Source of the DNA: an uncultured Eubacteriales bacterium
Lineage (GTDB): Bacteria > Bacillota > Clostridia > Oscillospirales > CAG-272
DNA: 64,000 bases
NCBI GenBank assembly: GCA_934433485.1
Contig: CAKRZR010000001.1
Span: 293,718 to 357,717, forward strand
Direction: 5' to 3'
Within the stretch, counting starts at the first letter, position 1; the number at the start of each line of letters is the position of its first letter. The position numbers were made by a program, and so were the translations under genes. Below the pieces are notes generated by a model that did no database searches, was not told where the DNA came from, and saw only the letters and a list, made by a program, of their open reading frames with translations. Below are positions 1 to 8,570 of the stretch, one piece after another.

Positions 1-180
1 ACAGTGCCAAAAGTCGTTTTCGCATACAATCCTCCACAAAACGATGATTCGAAGAAAAGTATGCGCCGTGTTTGGGATAGGCATACGAAAAAAAGCGCGC
101 CAATCTGTACCGTTTTCGCCAAAAGAAACATGCGCGACAGCCTGCTTTGCTCACTGCATAATCGCGTTGTGCTTATTCTA
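1..180. other. Left-edge non-coding stretch with inverted repeats
   Basis: I see no convincing gene here. A 62-codon frame on the plus strand (4-192) has no ribosome site and no recognisable protein. The stretch holds short inverted repeats: CGCATAC at about 20-26 pairs with GTATGCG at about 59-65, and a related GCATACG lies near 81. Its first 35 bases (CCAAAAGTCGTTTT) faintly resemble the interior of the repeat at 8443-8535, so this could be a degraded third copy; that is weak. Confidence 0.35.
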
Positions 181-270
181 AGGAACCTCTGAATGAATCG
201 GATTCTTGCAATAAAAGGCTGAAATATAGGGACTTTATCGCAAAAATAACCTTATATCAGAGGCTTCCTT
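180..270 (-). repeat. Palindromic ~90-bp dispersed element, copy A
   Basis: The ends form an imperfect inverted repeat: AAGGAACCTCTGA (180-192) against TCAGAGGCTTCCTT (257-270). Read on the minus strand, the interior aligns with the element at 8443-8535. Both have AGGAA, then TGATATAAG, four variable bases, TTTTTGCG, an A-rich patch and GTC, and both end in a GCAA..CGATT..CAG..TTCC block. It begins directly after the gerW stop codon, so it could also help end that transcript, although no U-tract follows the hairpin. A small mobile or regulatory palindrome is the inference. Confidence 0.6.
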
Positions 271-703
271 ATTCCACATCGTTCTTTTTGCCGAAGATTT
301 CACGAAACCGTTCGACAAGGTCCGGCGATTTTTCGATCAGACCCACCACAGACGACACCGGATCGGTCGCACCGCCGTTGCCGCAGGGTGCATTGATGTT
401 CAGCATACTCACGTTCCCGTCCGGCTGCACCACTAAAAAACCGACCGGCTGGACCGTCAGACCTGTTCCACCGCCACCGCCAAAATTGTTCCCCGACGGC
501 TTTCCATTTGCGTTGGTGCCGTCCTTTTTCTGGTAATCGATGCCGCCGGATACATATCCGACCGTTACCTTGGAGATGGGGATGATCACCACGCCGCCGG
601 AGGTGTTGATCGGTTCGCCGACGATGGTGTTCGCATCGAGCATGGAACTGATGGAATCGAGGTTTGTTTTATTCATGTCATTGAGTTTGCTGTTTTCCGC
701 CAT
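269..703 (-). CDS. gerW: GerW family sporulation protein (YtfJ)
   Basis: A 144-residue protein of the GerW/YtfJ family, the usual length. In Bacillus this forespore-made protein is needed for a normal germination response. The N-terminal part has the family pattern of a 'TIVGEPI' stretch followed by 'GVVIIPISKVTVGYVSGG'. The middle is a glycine-rich insert ('NFGGGGGTG'), then 'GFLVVQPDGNVSMLNI', and a C-terminal helix. The start is supported by a GTGAGGG ribosome site. It is the last gene of the minus-strand run that includes DUF2953, scpB and scpA, an arrangement common in Clostridia. It supports a spore-forming host. Confidence 0.93.
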   Translation of the reverse strand: MAENSKLNDMNKTNLDSISSMLDANTIVGEPINTSGGVVIIPISKVTVGYVSGGIDYQKKDGTNANGKPSGNNFGGGGGTGLTVQPVGFLVVQPDGNVSMLNINAPCGNGGATDPVSSVVGLIEKSPDLVERFREIFGKKNDVE

Positions 704-753
704 GGGTAGCCCTCACTTTCCTGTTCAATAAATCATATGCCGTTATGCCTTTT

Positions 754-1434
754 TTATCTGCGGATCCACGCCGCAAGAAATTCCGCGCCGGTATGCAGTA
801 CGGAGCCGGGGCGGATGGTCAGCGTGAAATCTACGTCGTACACGGTCTGCGGCGCCGCAAAATCCACACGGATTGCCAATGCATCGTGTGCGAGCGGCTG
901 CAGCCTGGTGTGACAGTCTAGAATCTCCAATAGATATGCTGCGGACTGCGAAAGAATGCCGAAATGGATGGCAGCCTGTGCCGCATCTTCTCCGCCGGAT
1001 GTCACATGGAGTCGTGAGACGGTACATTCCATCCTGCCAAGAAAGCGCGGAACTGTGTCGAGCACGGCTTGCAGCAGCGGCGTCATCTCGCGCAGCCGAT
1101 CCCATGTGCCGACAGCCTCCGTTTCGTGTGCCGCGGCAATTTTCGGTTTCTTGCAAGCATCGGAATCGACCGTTTTATTCTTTTGCGCGTTCTTTTGCTG
1201 TTTGCGCGCCGCCTTTTTCGCTTCCTTCGCGAGCCGCTTTTGGTGCCGCTTGTAGGTAAACTTGCGTAAATCGACGGAGGTAGTCGTCTCTCGCGGATAG
1301 GTGAACACGCGAATTTTGCAGATTTCTATATCTATGCGCAGTGTTTTTTGCAGTCGAAAACGAACAGAGAACGGAATGGAGCCGAGCACAAGCAAAAACA
1401 GCACAGTCCCGCACAGAATCCACACCGCTTTCAT
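754..1434 (-). CDS. DUF2953 family membrane-anchored protein
   Basis: A 226-residue protein with one N-terminal membrane segment (residues ~3-20), an arginine-rich region, then a lysine-rich charged stretch (about 60-85) of repeated KK/QK. The C-terminal half carries the DUF2953 pattern ('IHFGILSQSAAYLLEIL' and 'DVDFTLTIRPGSVLHTGAEF'). The function of the family is unknown; its regular company with gerW and scpAB in spore-formers suggests a role in sporulation. The start has a strong GGAGG site eight bases upstream. The gene lies 28 bases after scpB and is probably in the same operon. Confidence 0.85.
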   Translation of the reverse strand: MKAVWILCGTVLFLLVLGSIPFSVRFRLQKTLRIDIEICKIRVFTYPRETTTSVDLRKFTYKRHQKRLAKEAKKAARKQQKNAQKNKTVDSDACKKPKIAAAHETEAVGTWDRLREMTPLLQAVLDTVPRFLGRMECTVSRLHVTSGGEDAAQAAIHFGILSQSAAYLLEILDCHTRLQPLAHDALAIRVDFAAPQTVYDVDFTLTIRPGSVLHTGAEFLAAWIRR

Positions 1435-1462
1435 GGTACCGCCTCCTTTCGCCTATCTCGTG

Positions 1463-2236
1463 TCAATCCTCCGGCAGCGCAAAATCCGCATCGGTGACAG
1501 CGCCCGCAAGTTGCATCTCTTCCGCAGGCGAATCGCCTGTATCATCGCTGCCTGTTTCGGATTCCGTGCCGCTTTCCTCCGCCATGGAATCGTCAGTCGC
1601 GTCCGGGACAGTGTCAGCTGCGGTAAGGATCGTCTCGTCCGGTGCGATGTCGATTTTTTCACCGTTTTCGCCACGCACCTGTACCACCGGCAGCTCCATC
1701 AGTGAGTCTATACCGAATACGCGCAGGAAATCCGCGGTCGTGCGATACAGGGTTGGTCTGCCGGGCGCGTCCAGTTTGCCACAGGGTTCAATGAGGCTCT
1801 TTTCAAGCAGTGCCGTTACCGCGTACGAAGAATCCACACCGCGCACCGTATCGACAAACGCACGTGTCGTCGGCTGGTTGTACGCGATCACCGCGAGCAC
1901 TTCAAGCAACGATTGCGACAGCTTGCCGCCCCGTCGGATACCGAGGGCCGTTTTGATCTCCGCTGCATATTTTTCGCGCGTACAGATCTGACAGCTGTCC
2001 GGAAATGTTACGAGCAATACGCCGCGCGGCAGAATCGATGTGTCGTTGTAGACCTTTTTCCATTCCTCCACCAGCGCACGGCATTTTCCAGGTGTTACCT
2101 GTAAGGTTTCCGCCAATTTTTCATAGGTGAGCGGATGACCGGCGGCAAACAGGCACGCCTCCAAGATCGCGTAGCTTTCCGTATCCGTGCGTACCGCCTC
2201 CATAGCGTCGCTTTGCGCAATGCTTTCCATTTTCAC
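1463..2236 (-). CDS. scpB: Segregation and condensation protein B
   Basis: ScpB is the winged-helix (kite) subunit of the SMC-ScpAB condensin that compacts and separates the chromosome. The protein is 257 residues. Residues ~20-190 hold the tandem winged-helix core, with 'EACLFAAGHPLTYEKLAETL' and 'LSQSLLEVLAVIAYNQP' followed by 'RGVDSSYAVTALLEKSLIEP', all typical. The C-terminal ~60 residues are an acidic Asp/Glu/Ser/Thr-rich tail, longer than usual and probably disordered. The start is GTG, chosen because AAGGGG sits about six bases upstream; an in-frame ATG follows two codons later. The gene starts ten bases after scpA ends. Confidence 0.95.
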   Translation of the reverse strand: MKMESIAQSDAMEAVRTDTESYAILEACLFAAGHPLTYEKLAETLQVTPGKCRALVEEWKKVYNDTSILPRGVLLVTFPDSCQICTREKYAAEIKTALGIRRGGKLSQSLLEVLAVIAYNQPTTRAFVDTVRGVDSSYAVTALLEKSLIEPCGKLDAPGRPTLYRTTADFLRVFGIDSLMELPVVQVRGENGEKIDIAPDETILTAADTVPDATDDSMAEESGTESETGSDDTGDSPAEEMQLAGAVTDADFALPED

Positions 2237-2246
2237 TGTATCCCCT

Positions 2247-3044
2247 TTACGCGTATTCCGTCAATGCTTCAAGCAGCTCCGCGTCCGGCTCATTTTTGAG
2301 AATGAGCGCCACATGATCCGCCAGATCGACCACGCAGCCAGCATCCGTTTCGTCTGGATCGGGTTCCAAAAGCGCGACCACGTGTACCTTCATCAGCTCC
2401 AGTATAGACAAAAATTTCGCAATTTGTTCGGAATGGGAGCGGGAATCGAGAAAATACCGGTCGAGATACAGGCGACTGTCCCGGTGCAGTCTGGCAAGCA
2501 GATCCGCCGTGACCAGCTGTACCGGCACATGCGGCTGATGTACGATGGGATCAAATGCCGTGTCCGGATCCTTTTTCGCGAGCTTTGTTTCCGATACCGA
2601 CAACGCGTGAATGAGCGCCCTGCGGAGCAGCTCCACGTCGTGCGGCGCGACATATGTGCGATCCGGTGAAATGTCGTCCTGTTCCTTGACCATACGCCCG
2701 CCATAGAGCGCATACAGATCCGACAGCTCTCCTGCTGCCAGCTTGGCTTTTTGATATTCCAGCACCGCGTCTCGCAGAGAGATGCGCGGATCGTCCTCTA
2801 CTTCCGGATTGCGCGGCAGGAGCATCCGGCTTTTCAGCAGCATCAGCTCGCTCGCCATGTAGAGAAATTCCGCGGCGACGTCCAGTCCTGCCTCCAGATT
2901 GTGTGCGATATACGCCATATATTGGTCGCAGAGCAGTGCGATCGGAATGTCGTCGATGTTGATTTTGTTCTTAATGATCAGTGTCAGAAGCAGATCCAGC
3001 GGTCCCTCGAACTGATCGAGCTTGTAGTTGATCGTGTTTTCCAT
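2247..3044 (-). CDS. scpA: Segregation and condensation protein A
   Basis: ScpA is the kleisin that bridges the SMC heads in bacterial condensin. The 265-residue protein opens with the signature 'YKLDQFEGPLDLLLTLI', continues with 'IPIALLCDQYMAYI' and 'AAEFLYMASELMLLKSRMLLP' (the helices that contact the SMC neck), and ends with the winged-helix part 'FLSILELMKVHVVAL' that binds the SMC cap. Length fits the family. It sits between an M50 protease gene (three bases upstream) and scpB (ten bases downstream), so it is translated from a compact operon. Confidence 0.96.
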   Translation of the reverse strand: MENTINYKLDQFEGPLDLLLTLIIKNKINIDDIPIALLCDQYMAYIAHNLEAGLDVAAEFLYMASELMLLKSRMLLPRNPEVEDDPRISLRDAVLEYQKAKLAAGELSDLYALYGGRMVKEQDDISPDRTYVAPHDVELLRRALIHALSVSETKLAKKDPDTAFDPIVHQPHVPVQLVTADLLARLHRDSRLYLDRYFLDSRSHSEQIAKFLSILELMKVHVVALLEPDPDETDAGCVVDLADHVALILKNEPDAELLEALTEYA

Positions 3045-3047
3045 CGA

Positions 3048-3719
3048 TCAAAGCCCCGGGATGAGATGCACGAGCGCAAACATGCCGGCCGCGAGCCAGT
3101 TCACCAGGGTAGAGAGGATTCCGTCGAGAAATCCGAGCCACAGACAGACAAGCAGGGCAAGCTGGATGTACCGTTCATACCGCATGATACCGAAATAGTA
3201 CTTTTGCGGCAGGAAAACGAGGAAAATGCGCGAACCGTCCAAAGGCGGAACAGGCAGAAAATTGAAAACCGCGAGACAGAGATTGAGTGAGTAGAAGTAC
3301 TGCAGGAGGGAAATCGACGCCCACTGGATCCAGCCGCCAATGGAGGAGTGCGCGCCGGTTTTATTGAAGATCGCGGCAAGCACAGAGGCTATGAGGATCC
3401 CGCAAAACGCCATAAGAATATTGGAAACCGGTCCCGCGAGTGCGGTCAATGCCACATCGCGCTTTGGTTTTTTGAAATAGCGGGAATCGATCGGCACCGG
3501 TTTTGCCCAACCGAAGCGGAAGAGCAGCATACAGATCGTGCCGATTGGATCGAGGTGCTTCAGCGGATTGAGCGTCAGCCGTCCCATCGCTTTGGCAGTC
3601 GGGTCACCGAGCTTATACGCCATCCATCCGTGCGCCACCTCATGCACCGTAAGCGCGATGAGAATGCAGGGGATCGAGAAAAGGTACCGGGTCAGATAGG
3701 ACACAAATGTCGCAGACAA
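3048..3719 (-). CDS. Site-2 protease family (M50) membrane metalloprotease
   Basis: A 223-residue intramembrane zinc protease homologue. The HExxH motif is seen as 'HEVAHGWMAYKLGDPTAKAMG' near residues 26-30, and the second metal-binding region as 'FNLLPVPPLDG'-like 'FNFLPVPPLDGSRI' near 155. At least five hydrophobic segments are visible. This short form is the rhomboid-sized M50B group found beside scpAB in many Firmicutes; its substrate is not known. The start is TTG, chosen because AGGAGG lies eight bases upstream and no ATG fits. The gene ends three bases before scpA begins. Confidence 0.92.
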   Translation of the reverse strand: MSATFVSYLTRYLFSIPCILIALTVHEVAHGWMAYKLGDPTAKAMGRLTLNPLKHLDPIGTICMLLFRFGWAKPVPIDSRYFKKPKRDVALTALAGPVSNILMAFCGILIASVLAAIFNKTGAHSSIGGWIQWASISLLQYFYSLNLCLAVFNFLPVPPLDGSRIFLVFLPQKYYFGIMRYERYIQLALLVCLWLGFLDGILSTLVNWLAAGMFALVHLIPGL

Positions 3720-3743
3720 GAGAAGCTCCTCCTAAATCCATGA

Positions 3744-5045
3744 TTATTCCGCGTCTAGACGGACGAGATCGGCATAGGTTTCCCGTGCGACCGCCACAGT
3801 CGCCTCGCCGCCCTCGATCGCAATGACCGGCGGACGCGGGATCCGGTTGTAGTTCGATGCCATCGAGTAATTATACGCACCGGTCACCAGTACTGCCAGC
3901 AGATCGCCACGACACGGCTTTGCGATGGATACACCCTCTGCCAACAGGTCTCCGCTTTCGCAGCACCGTCCGGCGATCGTGCAGAGAAAATCCGCCGGCG
4001 CGTCCGCTTTTTCCGCGTGTACCACTGTGTAGCGCGAGCCGTACAGCGTGTACCGCGGATTGTCGGGCATACCGCCGTCTACGGAAACGTAATTACGGAA
4101 GCCGGGGATCTCTTTGACGGAGCCGACCGTGTAGACAGTCGCACCGGCAGCGGCGACAATGCTGCGTCCCGGTTCCATGTAAAGTATCGGCTGCGGGATT
4201 GCCAGTGTACGGCACATATCGCGTACCGTATCGCCGATCTCGCGGATGCAGGCTTGCGTGTCGAATACTGGATCGTCCTCCACATACCGAACGCCGAAAC
4301 CGCCGCCTAAATTGAGAATACGCGCCATATAGCCGGTCTTATCATACACCTTGCGCACGAATGCCAGCATGATTTCCGCCGCGTCCCGGAACGGTTCCGA
4401 AGAGAAAAGCTGTGAACCGACATGGCAGTGGAAGCCGTCCACGGTAAGATGTGCCATCGACAGCGCTGTCTCCACGAAGGCAAGCGCCTGACCGGTCAGG
4501 ATCGCCATGCCAAATTTCGAGTCTACATTGCCGGTTGTAATTTTCTGATGTGTGTGCGGATCAATGCCGGGGGTGATGCGCAGGAGAATGTGCGGCGTTT
4601 TCCCGGACACTTCCGCGATTTTTTCAAGCGCGTTCAGTTCATCGGTGCCGTCCACGACAATGTGCCCGACGCCAAGCTCTACGGCATAGGCGAGATCCGC
4701 GTCCGTCTTGTTATTGCCATGGAAAAAGACGCGCTCCATCGGAAATCCTGCGGCATGCGCGGTGTAAAGCTCTCCGGACGATACGCAGTCCGCGTACATC
4801 TCCTCCTCCGCCATCACGCGGTACAGCTTTCGGAAGCAAAGCGATTTTCCGGCAAACACAGGCGCGGCGCCGGGACCGAAATGGGCGGCAAACGCGTTCT
4901 TATAGAATCGACACTGCTTTCGCACGGCGTCCATATCGAGATAATACGCGGGCGTGCCGAATTTCACGGACAATTCTGTGGCATCCAGACCGGCGATGGT
5001 CAGATGCCCGGTTTCGTTTACGGAAAAGGAAGGATGCAGAAGCAT
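3744..5045 (-). CDS. lysA: Diaminopimelate decarboxylase
   Basis: LysA converts meso-diaminopimelate to lysine, the last step of lysine synthesis, using pyridoxal phosphate. The protein is 433 residues. The cofactor lysine is probably K67 in 'FAGKSLCF'. 'HCHVGSQLF', a glycine-rich phosphate-binding 'LNLGGGFGVRY', 'EPGRSIV' and the C-terminal 'GRCCESGD' with the catalytic cysteine are all present. An upstream in-frame extension (to 5252) overlaps engB and has no protein character; ATG at 5045 follows AAGGAG and is the real start. It lies between engB and the M50 protease gene on the same strand. Confidence 0.95.
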   Translation of the reverse strand: MLLHPSFSVNETGHLTIAGLDATELSVKFGTPAYYLDMDAVRKQCRFYKNAFAAHFGPGAAPVFAGKSLCFRKLYRVMAEEEMYADCVSSGELYTAHAAGFPMERVFFHGNNKTDADLAYAVELGVGHIVVDGTDELNALEKIAEVSGKTPHILLRITPGIDPHTHQKITTGNVDSKFGMAILTGQALAFVETALSMAHLTVDGFHCHVGSQLFSSEPFRDAAEIMLAFVRKVYDKTGYMARILNLGGGFGVRYVEDDPVFDTQACIREIGDTVRDMCRTLAIPQPILYMEPGRSIVAAAGATVYTVGSVKEIPGFRNYVSVDGGMPDNPRYTLYGSRYTVVHAEKADAPADFLCTIAGRCCESGDLLAEGVSIAKPCRGDLLAVLVTGAYNYSMASNYNRIPRPPVIAIEGGEATVAVARETYADLVRLDAE

Positions 5046-5082
5046 GGTGGTCTCCTTACAGAAAAATTTGCGTGGTATGGGG

Positions 5083-5676
5083 TTACATCGCGGCGGCGGT
5101 GAGGATCTGCTTCCAGAGCTCGTCCCGTCCCTCGCCGGATTTTGCGGAATAGAGAATGTACGGCACCTCCGGCATTTCGTCTGCCATGCGCGCGGTGAAT
5201 TTGTCCCGTTCGCTCCGATTGAGCTTGTCCGCCTTGGTGCCGACGACGACAAAATTCATCCGACTTTCCGTCAGGTATTCGAGCATGTTCCAGTCGTCCT
5301 CTGTAGGACCGATCCGGCTGTCAATGAGCTGACACACGAGATGCACCGCATCGATATGCGGATTGTTTGTAAAATAGCCGTCGGTCAGCGCGGACCAGCG
5401 TTTTTTGTCCTCCGGGGAACGCTTCGCATATCCATAGCCGGGCAGGTCGACGAAATAGAGCTTCCGATCGATGGTATAAAAATTGACAGTGATCGTTTTC
5501 CCCGGTTCTCCGCTGACGCGCGCCAATGCCTTCCGGGCAAGCAGGGAATTGATCAGCGAGCTTTTCCCGACATTGGAACGACCGGAAAAGGCGATCTGCG
5601 GCAGACGGTCGGCGGGAAACTGCTTCGGCAGTCCGGCGGACATCACAAGCGCCGCGTTGTTCAGATTGAGCTTCAT
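5083..5676 (-). CDS. engB: Ribosome biogenesis GTP-binding protein EngB (YsxC)
   Basis: EngB is an essential GTPase for assembly of the large ribosomal subunit. The 197-residue protein shows G1 'GRSNVGKSS' at 32-40, G3 'DLPGYGYA', G4 'TKAD' and G5 'SAKSG', all in order. An AAAGGAAG site precedes the ATG. The gene lies about 60 bases downstream of lon, a pairing (lon-ysxC) known from Bacillus, which supports the call. Confidence 0.96.
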   Translation of the reverse strand: MKLNLNNAALVMSAGLPKQFPADRLPQIAFSGRSNVGKSSLINSLLARKALARVSGEPGKTITVNFYTIDRKLYFVDLPGYGYAKRSPEDKKRWSALTDGYFTNNPHIDAVHLVCQLIDSRIGPTEDDWNMLEYLTESRMNFVVVGTKADKLNRSERDKFTARMADEMPEVPYILYSAKSGEGRDELWKQILTAAAM

Positions 5677-5737
5677 ATTCTATGGCTTCCTTTGCTGCAT
5701 TTGGAATTTTCGGGAAGTCTGGCGGATTCTGGCGTGC

Positions 5738-8182
5738 TTACAGGGTGGTGTAGTGCGTGTCCGACTGTGTGCTGCCGGGAAGGATCGTGCATGGCTCCGC
5801 TGTGACCGGCTTTGCCTGCTCCGCGGTTGGCAGAGTGCTGGCGGCTTCCGCTTTTTCCGGACGTACGAGCGCGATATCGAGTACCTCCGCCACCGTAGAG
5901 ACAGGCGTGAACGTCACCTCTGCCCGGACGATGGGGTCGAGCTCCTCGAGATCCTTCAGGTTGTCCCGCGGGATGAGAATGTGTCGGATCCCGGCGGTGT
6001 ACGCTGCGGTCGATTTTTCACGCAGTCCGCCGATGGCAAGTACTCTGCCGGTCAGTGTGATCTCACCGGTCATGGCGATGTCGCCGCGTACAGGCAGTCC
6101 GGACAGCGCGCTTACCAGCGAGGTCGTCAGTGTCACGCCGGCGCTGGGACCGTCCTTGGGAACCGCGCCCTCCGGTACGTGCACGTGGACATCCTTTGTC
6201 TTGTAGAAGTCCGGCTCGATGCCGTACACAGACGCATGCGCACGGATGTAGCTGATTGCGATTTTCGCGGATTCCTTCATCACGTCGCCGAGCGTACCGG
6301 TCAGCTCCAGCTTGCCATTGCCGTCCATGATCAGAACCTCTACCTTCAAAAGATCGCCGCCAACCTCCGTATAGGCAAGACCGTTTGTTACGCCAACTTC
6401 CGCCTTGCCGGATATGCCCTCGTCGATGAATTTTCGACCGCCGAGATAGCCAGCCACGTCGCCTTTGTCGATGGTTACGGATTTTACGCCCTCGTCCACG
6501 ATACGCATAGCGACCTTCCGGCACAGCGCACCAATTTCCCGCTCCAGATTCCGCACGCCGGATTCTCTGGTGTAGTACTGGATCAACTCGCCGATCGCGT
6601 CGTCTGTGAGTCTGCACGTCCGTTTGGACAGTCCATGCCGCTTGAGCTGCTTCGGGAACAGGTGATTTTTCGCGATGGACAGCTTTTCCGCCGGCGTGTA
6701 GGTATTCAGCTCGATGATCTCCATACGGTCGATAAGCGGCCGCGGGATGGTGTCGAGGGTGTTTGCCGTAGCGATGAAGAAGCACTCGGACAAATCGACC
6801 GGCAACTCCACGAAATGATCGCGGAAAGCCTTGTTCTGCTCACCGTCCAATACCTCAAGCAGCGCGGAGGACGGATCTCCATGTGCGTCGGAGCACATTT
6901 TGTCCACCTCATCGAGGAGCATCACGGGATTCATGGAGCCGCACTGGGTCAGCGCCGTGATGATACGACCGGGCATGGCGGCGACATAGGTTTTTCGATG
7001 ACCGCGGATGTCGGATTCGTCACGGATACCGCCCAGGGATACACGGACGTATTTCCGCTTCATCGCACGGGCAATGGATGCCGCCAGCGAGGTTTTACCG
7101 ACACCTGGAGGACCGACAAGACAGATGATCTGGTGACGCAGCTCCGGATTGAGCTGTTTGACCGCCAAATACTCCAAAAGCCGTTTTTTGATTTTTTGCA
7201 GTCCGTCGTGATCCGCGTCGAGAATTTTGCGCGCCACATCGAGATCCATGCGGTCTTTGGTGCGGTGGTTCCACGGGATCTCAAGACAGATGTCCAGGTA
7301 ATTGCGCAGTACCGCGGCGTCCGGTGAGGAAACGGACGTTTTCATTAGCCGTGCGTATTCCTTGCGCAGCTTTTTGTCGACTTCCTCCGGCAGGTGCGCT
7401 TTTTCGATTTTCTGGAGGTATTCCTCGTCCTCTTCACCCTCGCCAAGCTCCTGCTGGATCGCCTTCATTTGTTCGCGGAGATAGTATTCCCGCTGGTTGT
7501 CGTCGATCTGTTCCTTGACCTTTTTGTGGATATCCGCTTCCGCTTCGAGCAATTTCGTCTCATTTTCCATCGACAGCACAGCTTTTTCCACGCGCTTGAC
7601 GGGGTCAGTGATTTCCAATACCGCCTGCTTGTCCTCCACGCGCACAAAGAGGCTGAACGCGAGATAATCGGCAAGCAGCCCCGGATTTTTCAGGGAGCGG
7701 ACAGCAAGCAGAAATTCGTCGGAAACCTGCGGCATGTACTGGAGCATATTCTCCATCGCGCCCAGCAGCTCCCGCAGCATGGCTTCCGTACGCAGATCGG
7801 GGGTGTCGGATTCCGGGGTCATCGCCTTGGACAGGATGTCCGCTGTGTAGTAATCGCCGTTTTTGTGCAGTGTGAGCAGCTGACCGCGGCACAGACCCTC
7901 CGCGATGATGTGTACGTTGCCGCCCGGCCGCTGTATGGTCTGCTTGATCTTGACCACACAGCCGATGGTGTATAAATCCGATTCCTTCGGATTGTCGCAG
8001 CGGAGTTCGCGCTGTGTCAAAAGAAACGCCAGCATATCCTCACTGCACGCGGCTTCGCACGCCTTTTTGCTGATTTCGCGCTCCAGTTCAAAATGAATCG
8101 GCACGGAGGGGAACGCCACCATCCCGCGCATGGGGATCACCGGCAGCGTCAGTCGTTCCACTTTTTCTATATATCTTGGCAT
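5738..8182 (-). CDS. lon: ATP-dependent endopeptidase La (Lon)
   Basis: Lon degrades damaged and regulatory proteins in the cytoplasm. The 814-residue protein has the full bacterial layout: N-terminal substrate domain (~10-205), coiled-coil linker, AAA+ module with Walker A 'GPPGVGKT' and Walker B 'MLLDEVDKM', and the C-terminal protease domain. The catalytic dyad is S680 (in 'DGPSAGV') and K723 (in 'LREKS'). A Pro/Ala/Thr-rich tail of ~40 residues follows. AAAGGA lies upstream of the ATG. A TGGATT-17-TATAAT promoter lies at 8268-8296. Confidence 0.97.
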   Translation of the reverse strand: MPRYIEKVERLTLPVIPMRGMVAFPSVPIHFELEREISKKACEAACSEDMLAFLLTQRELRCDNPKESDLYTIGCVVKIKQTIQRPGGNVHIIAEGLCRGQLLTLHKNGDYYTADILSKAMTPESDTPDLRTEAMLRELLGAMENMLQYMPQVSDEFLLAVRSLKNPGLLADYLAFSLFVRVEDKQAVLEITDPVKRVEKAVLSMENETKLLEAEADIHKKVKEQIDDNQREYYLREQMKAIQQELGEGEEDEEYLQKIEKAHLPEEVDKKLRKEYARLMKTSVSSPDAAVLRNYLDICLEIPWNHRTKDRMDLDVARKILDADHDGLQKIKKRLLEYLAVKQLNPELRHQIICLVGPPGVGKTSLAASIARAMKRKYVRVSLGGIRDESDIRGHRKTYVAAMPGRIITALTQCGSMNPVMLLDEVDKMCSDAHGDPSSALLEVLDGEQNKAFRDHFVELPVDLSECFFIATANTLDTIPRPLIDRMEIIELNTYTPAEKLSIAKNHLFPKQLKRHGLSKRTCRLTDDAIGELIQYYTRESGVRNLEREIGALCRKVAMRIVDEGVKSVTIDKGDVAGYLGGRKFIDEGISGKAEVGVTNGLAYTEVGGDLLKVEVLIMDGNGKLELTGTLGDVMKESAKIAISYIRAHASVYGIEPDFYKTKDVHVHVPEGAVPKDGPSAGVTLTTSLVSALSGLPVRGDIAMTGEITLTGRVLAIGGLREKSTAAYTAGIRHILIPRDNLKDLEELDPIVRAEVTFTPVSTVAEVLDIALVRPEKAEAASTLPTAEQAKPVTAEPCTILPGSTQSDTHYTTL

Positions 8183-8267
8183 ATGTATCTATATCCTTTC
8201 TCTCTCCGGACCTCGCGGCGGAGAAGAATCCTGTAATGGCATACCTATAGAAATTATAATACATTCT

Positions 8268-8296
8268 ATTATACCATGGAGGAAAAGAAAAATCCA
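8268..8296 (-). promoter_or_regulatory. Probable sigma-A promoter of lon
   Basis: On the minus strand TGGATT (8291-8296) and TATAAT (8268-8273) are 17 bases apart, with GG directly before the -10 box. The -35 is a partial match. It points toward lon. Confidence 0.55.
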
Positions 8297-8411
8297 CGTC
8301 GAGTTTATGAATAATTGTAACTTTTTCGCGCACCGATGGGTGTAAGGCGTAGTAATTCGGAGAAAAACGCATGGAAGAGAAGAAGACGGACAAAAAGTTT
8401 CCGGATTGGGA

Positions 8412-8440
8412 TTGATTTTTCGGGCATTCTGCGGTATACT
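8412..8440 (+). promoter_or_regulatory. Sigma-A promoter of the 8571 operon
   Basis: TTGATT (8412-8417) and TATACT (8435-8440) with a 17-base spacer. Transcription would start near 8447, at the left edge of the palindromic element, so that element would form most of the untranslated leader. Confidence 0.75.
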
Positions 8441-8442
8441 AT

Positions 8443-8535
8443 AGGAAACGCTGATATAAGACTGTTTTTGCGCCCAAAAGGTCGTTTTTTGAACCGCAGG
8501 ACGCAAAAGCGCGATTTGTACAGCGCATTCCCATA
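8443..8535 (+). repeat. Palindromic ~90-bp dispersed element, copy B
   Basis: The left end TAGGAAACGCTGATATAAG is mirrored at the right end by the complement of CAGCGCATTCCCATA. The interior matches copy A (180-270, opposite strand): TGATATAAG, four variable bases, TTTTTGCG, A-rich patch, GTC, then GCAAAAGCGCGATTTGTACAG against GCAAGAATCCGATTCATTCAG. It fills the leader between the 8412 promoter and the GTG start at 8571. Together with the promoter and ribosome site it accounts for most of the 388-base gap between lon and that gene. Confidence 0.65.
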
Positions 8536-8570
8536 ACAATACGCGTGTGCCGCAAAGGAGTATCATCGCT

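Noticed and set aside
4..192. A 62-codon frame at the left edge
   Set aside because: It lacks a ribosome site and covers inverted repeats.
5483..7327. A 614-codon frame antisense to engB and lon
   Set aside because: It lies opposite two clear, conserved genes. The composition is that of a shadow frame in GC-rich third positions, and no ribosome site or family is visible.
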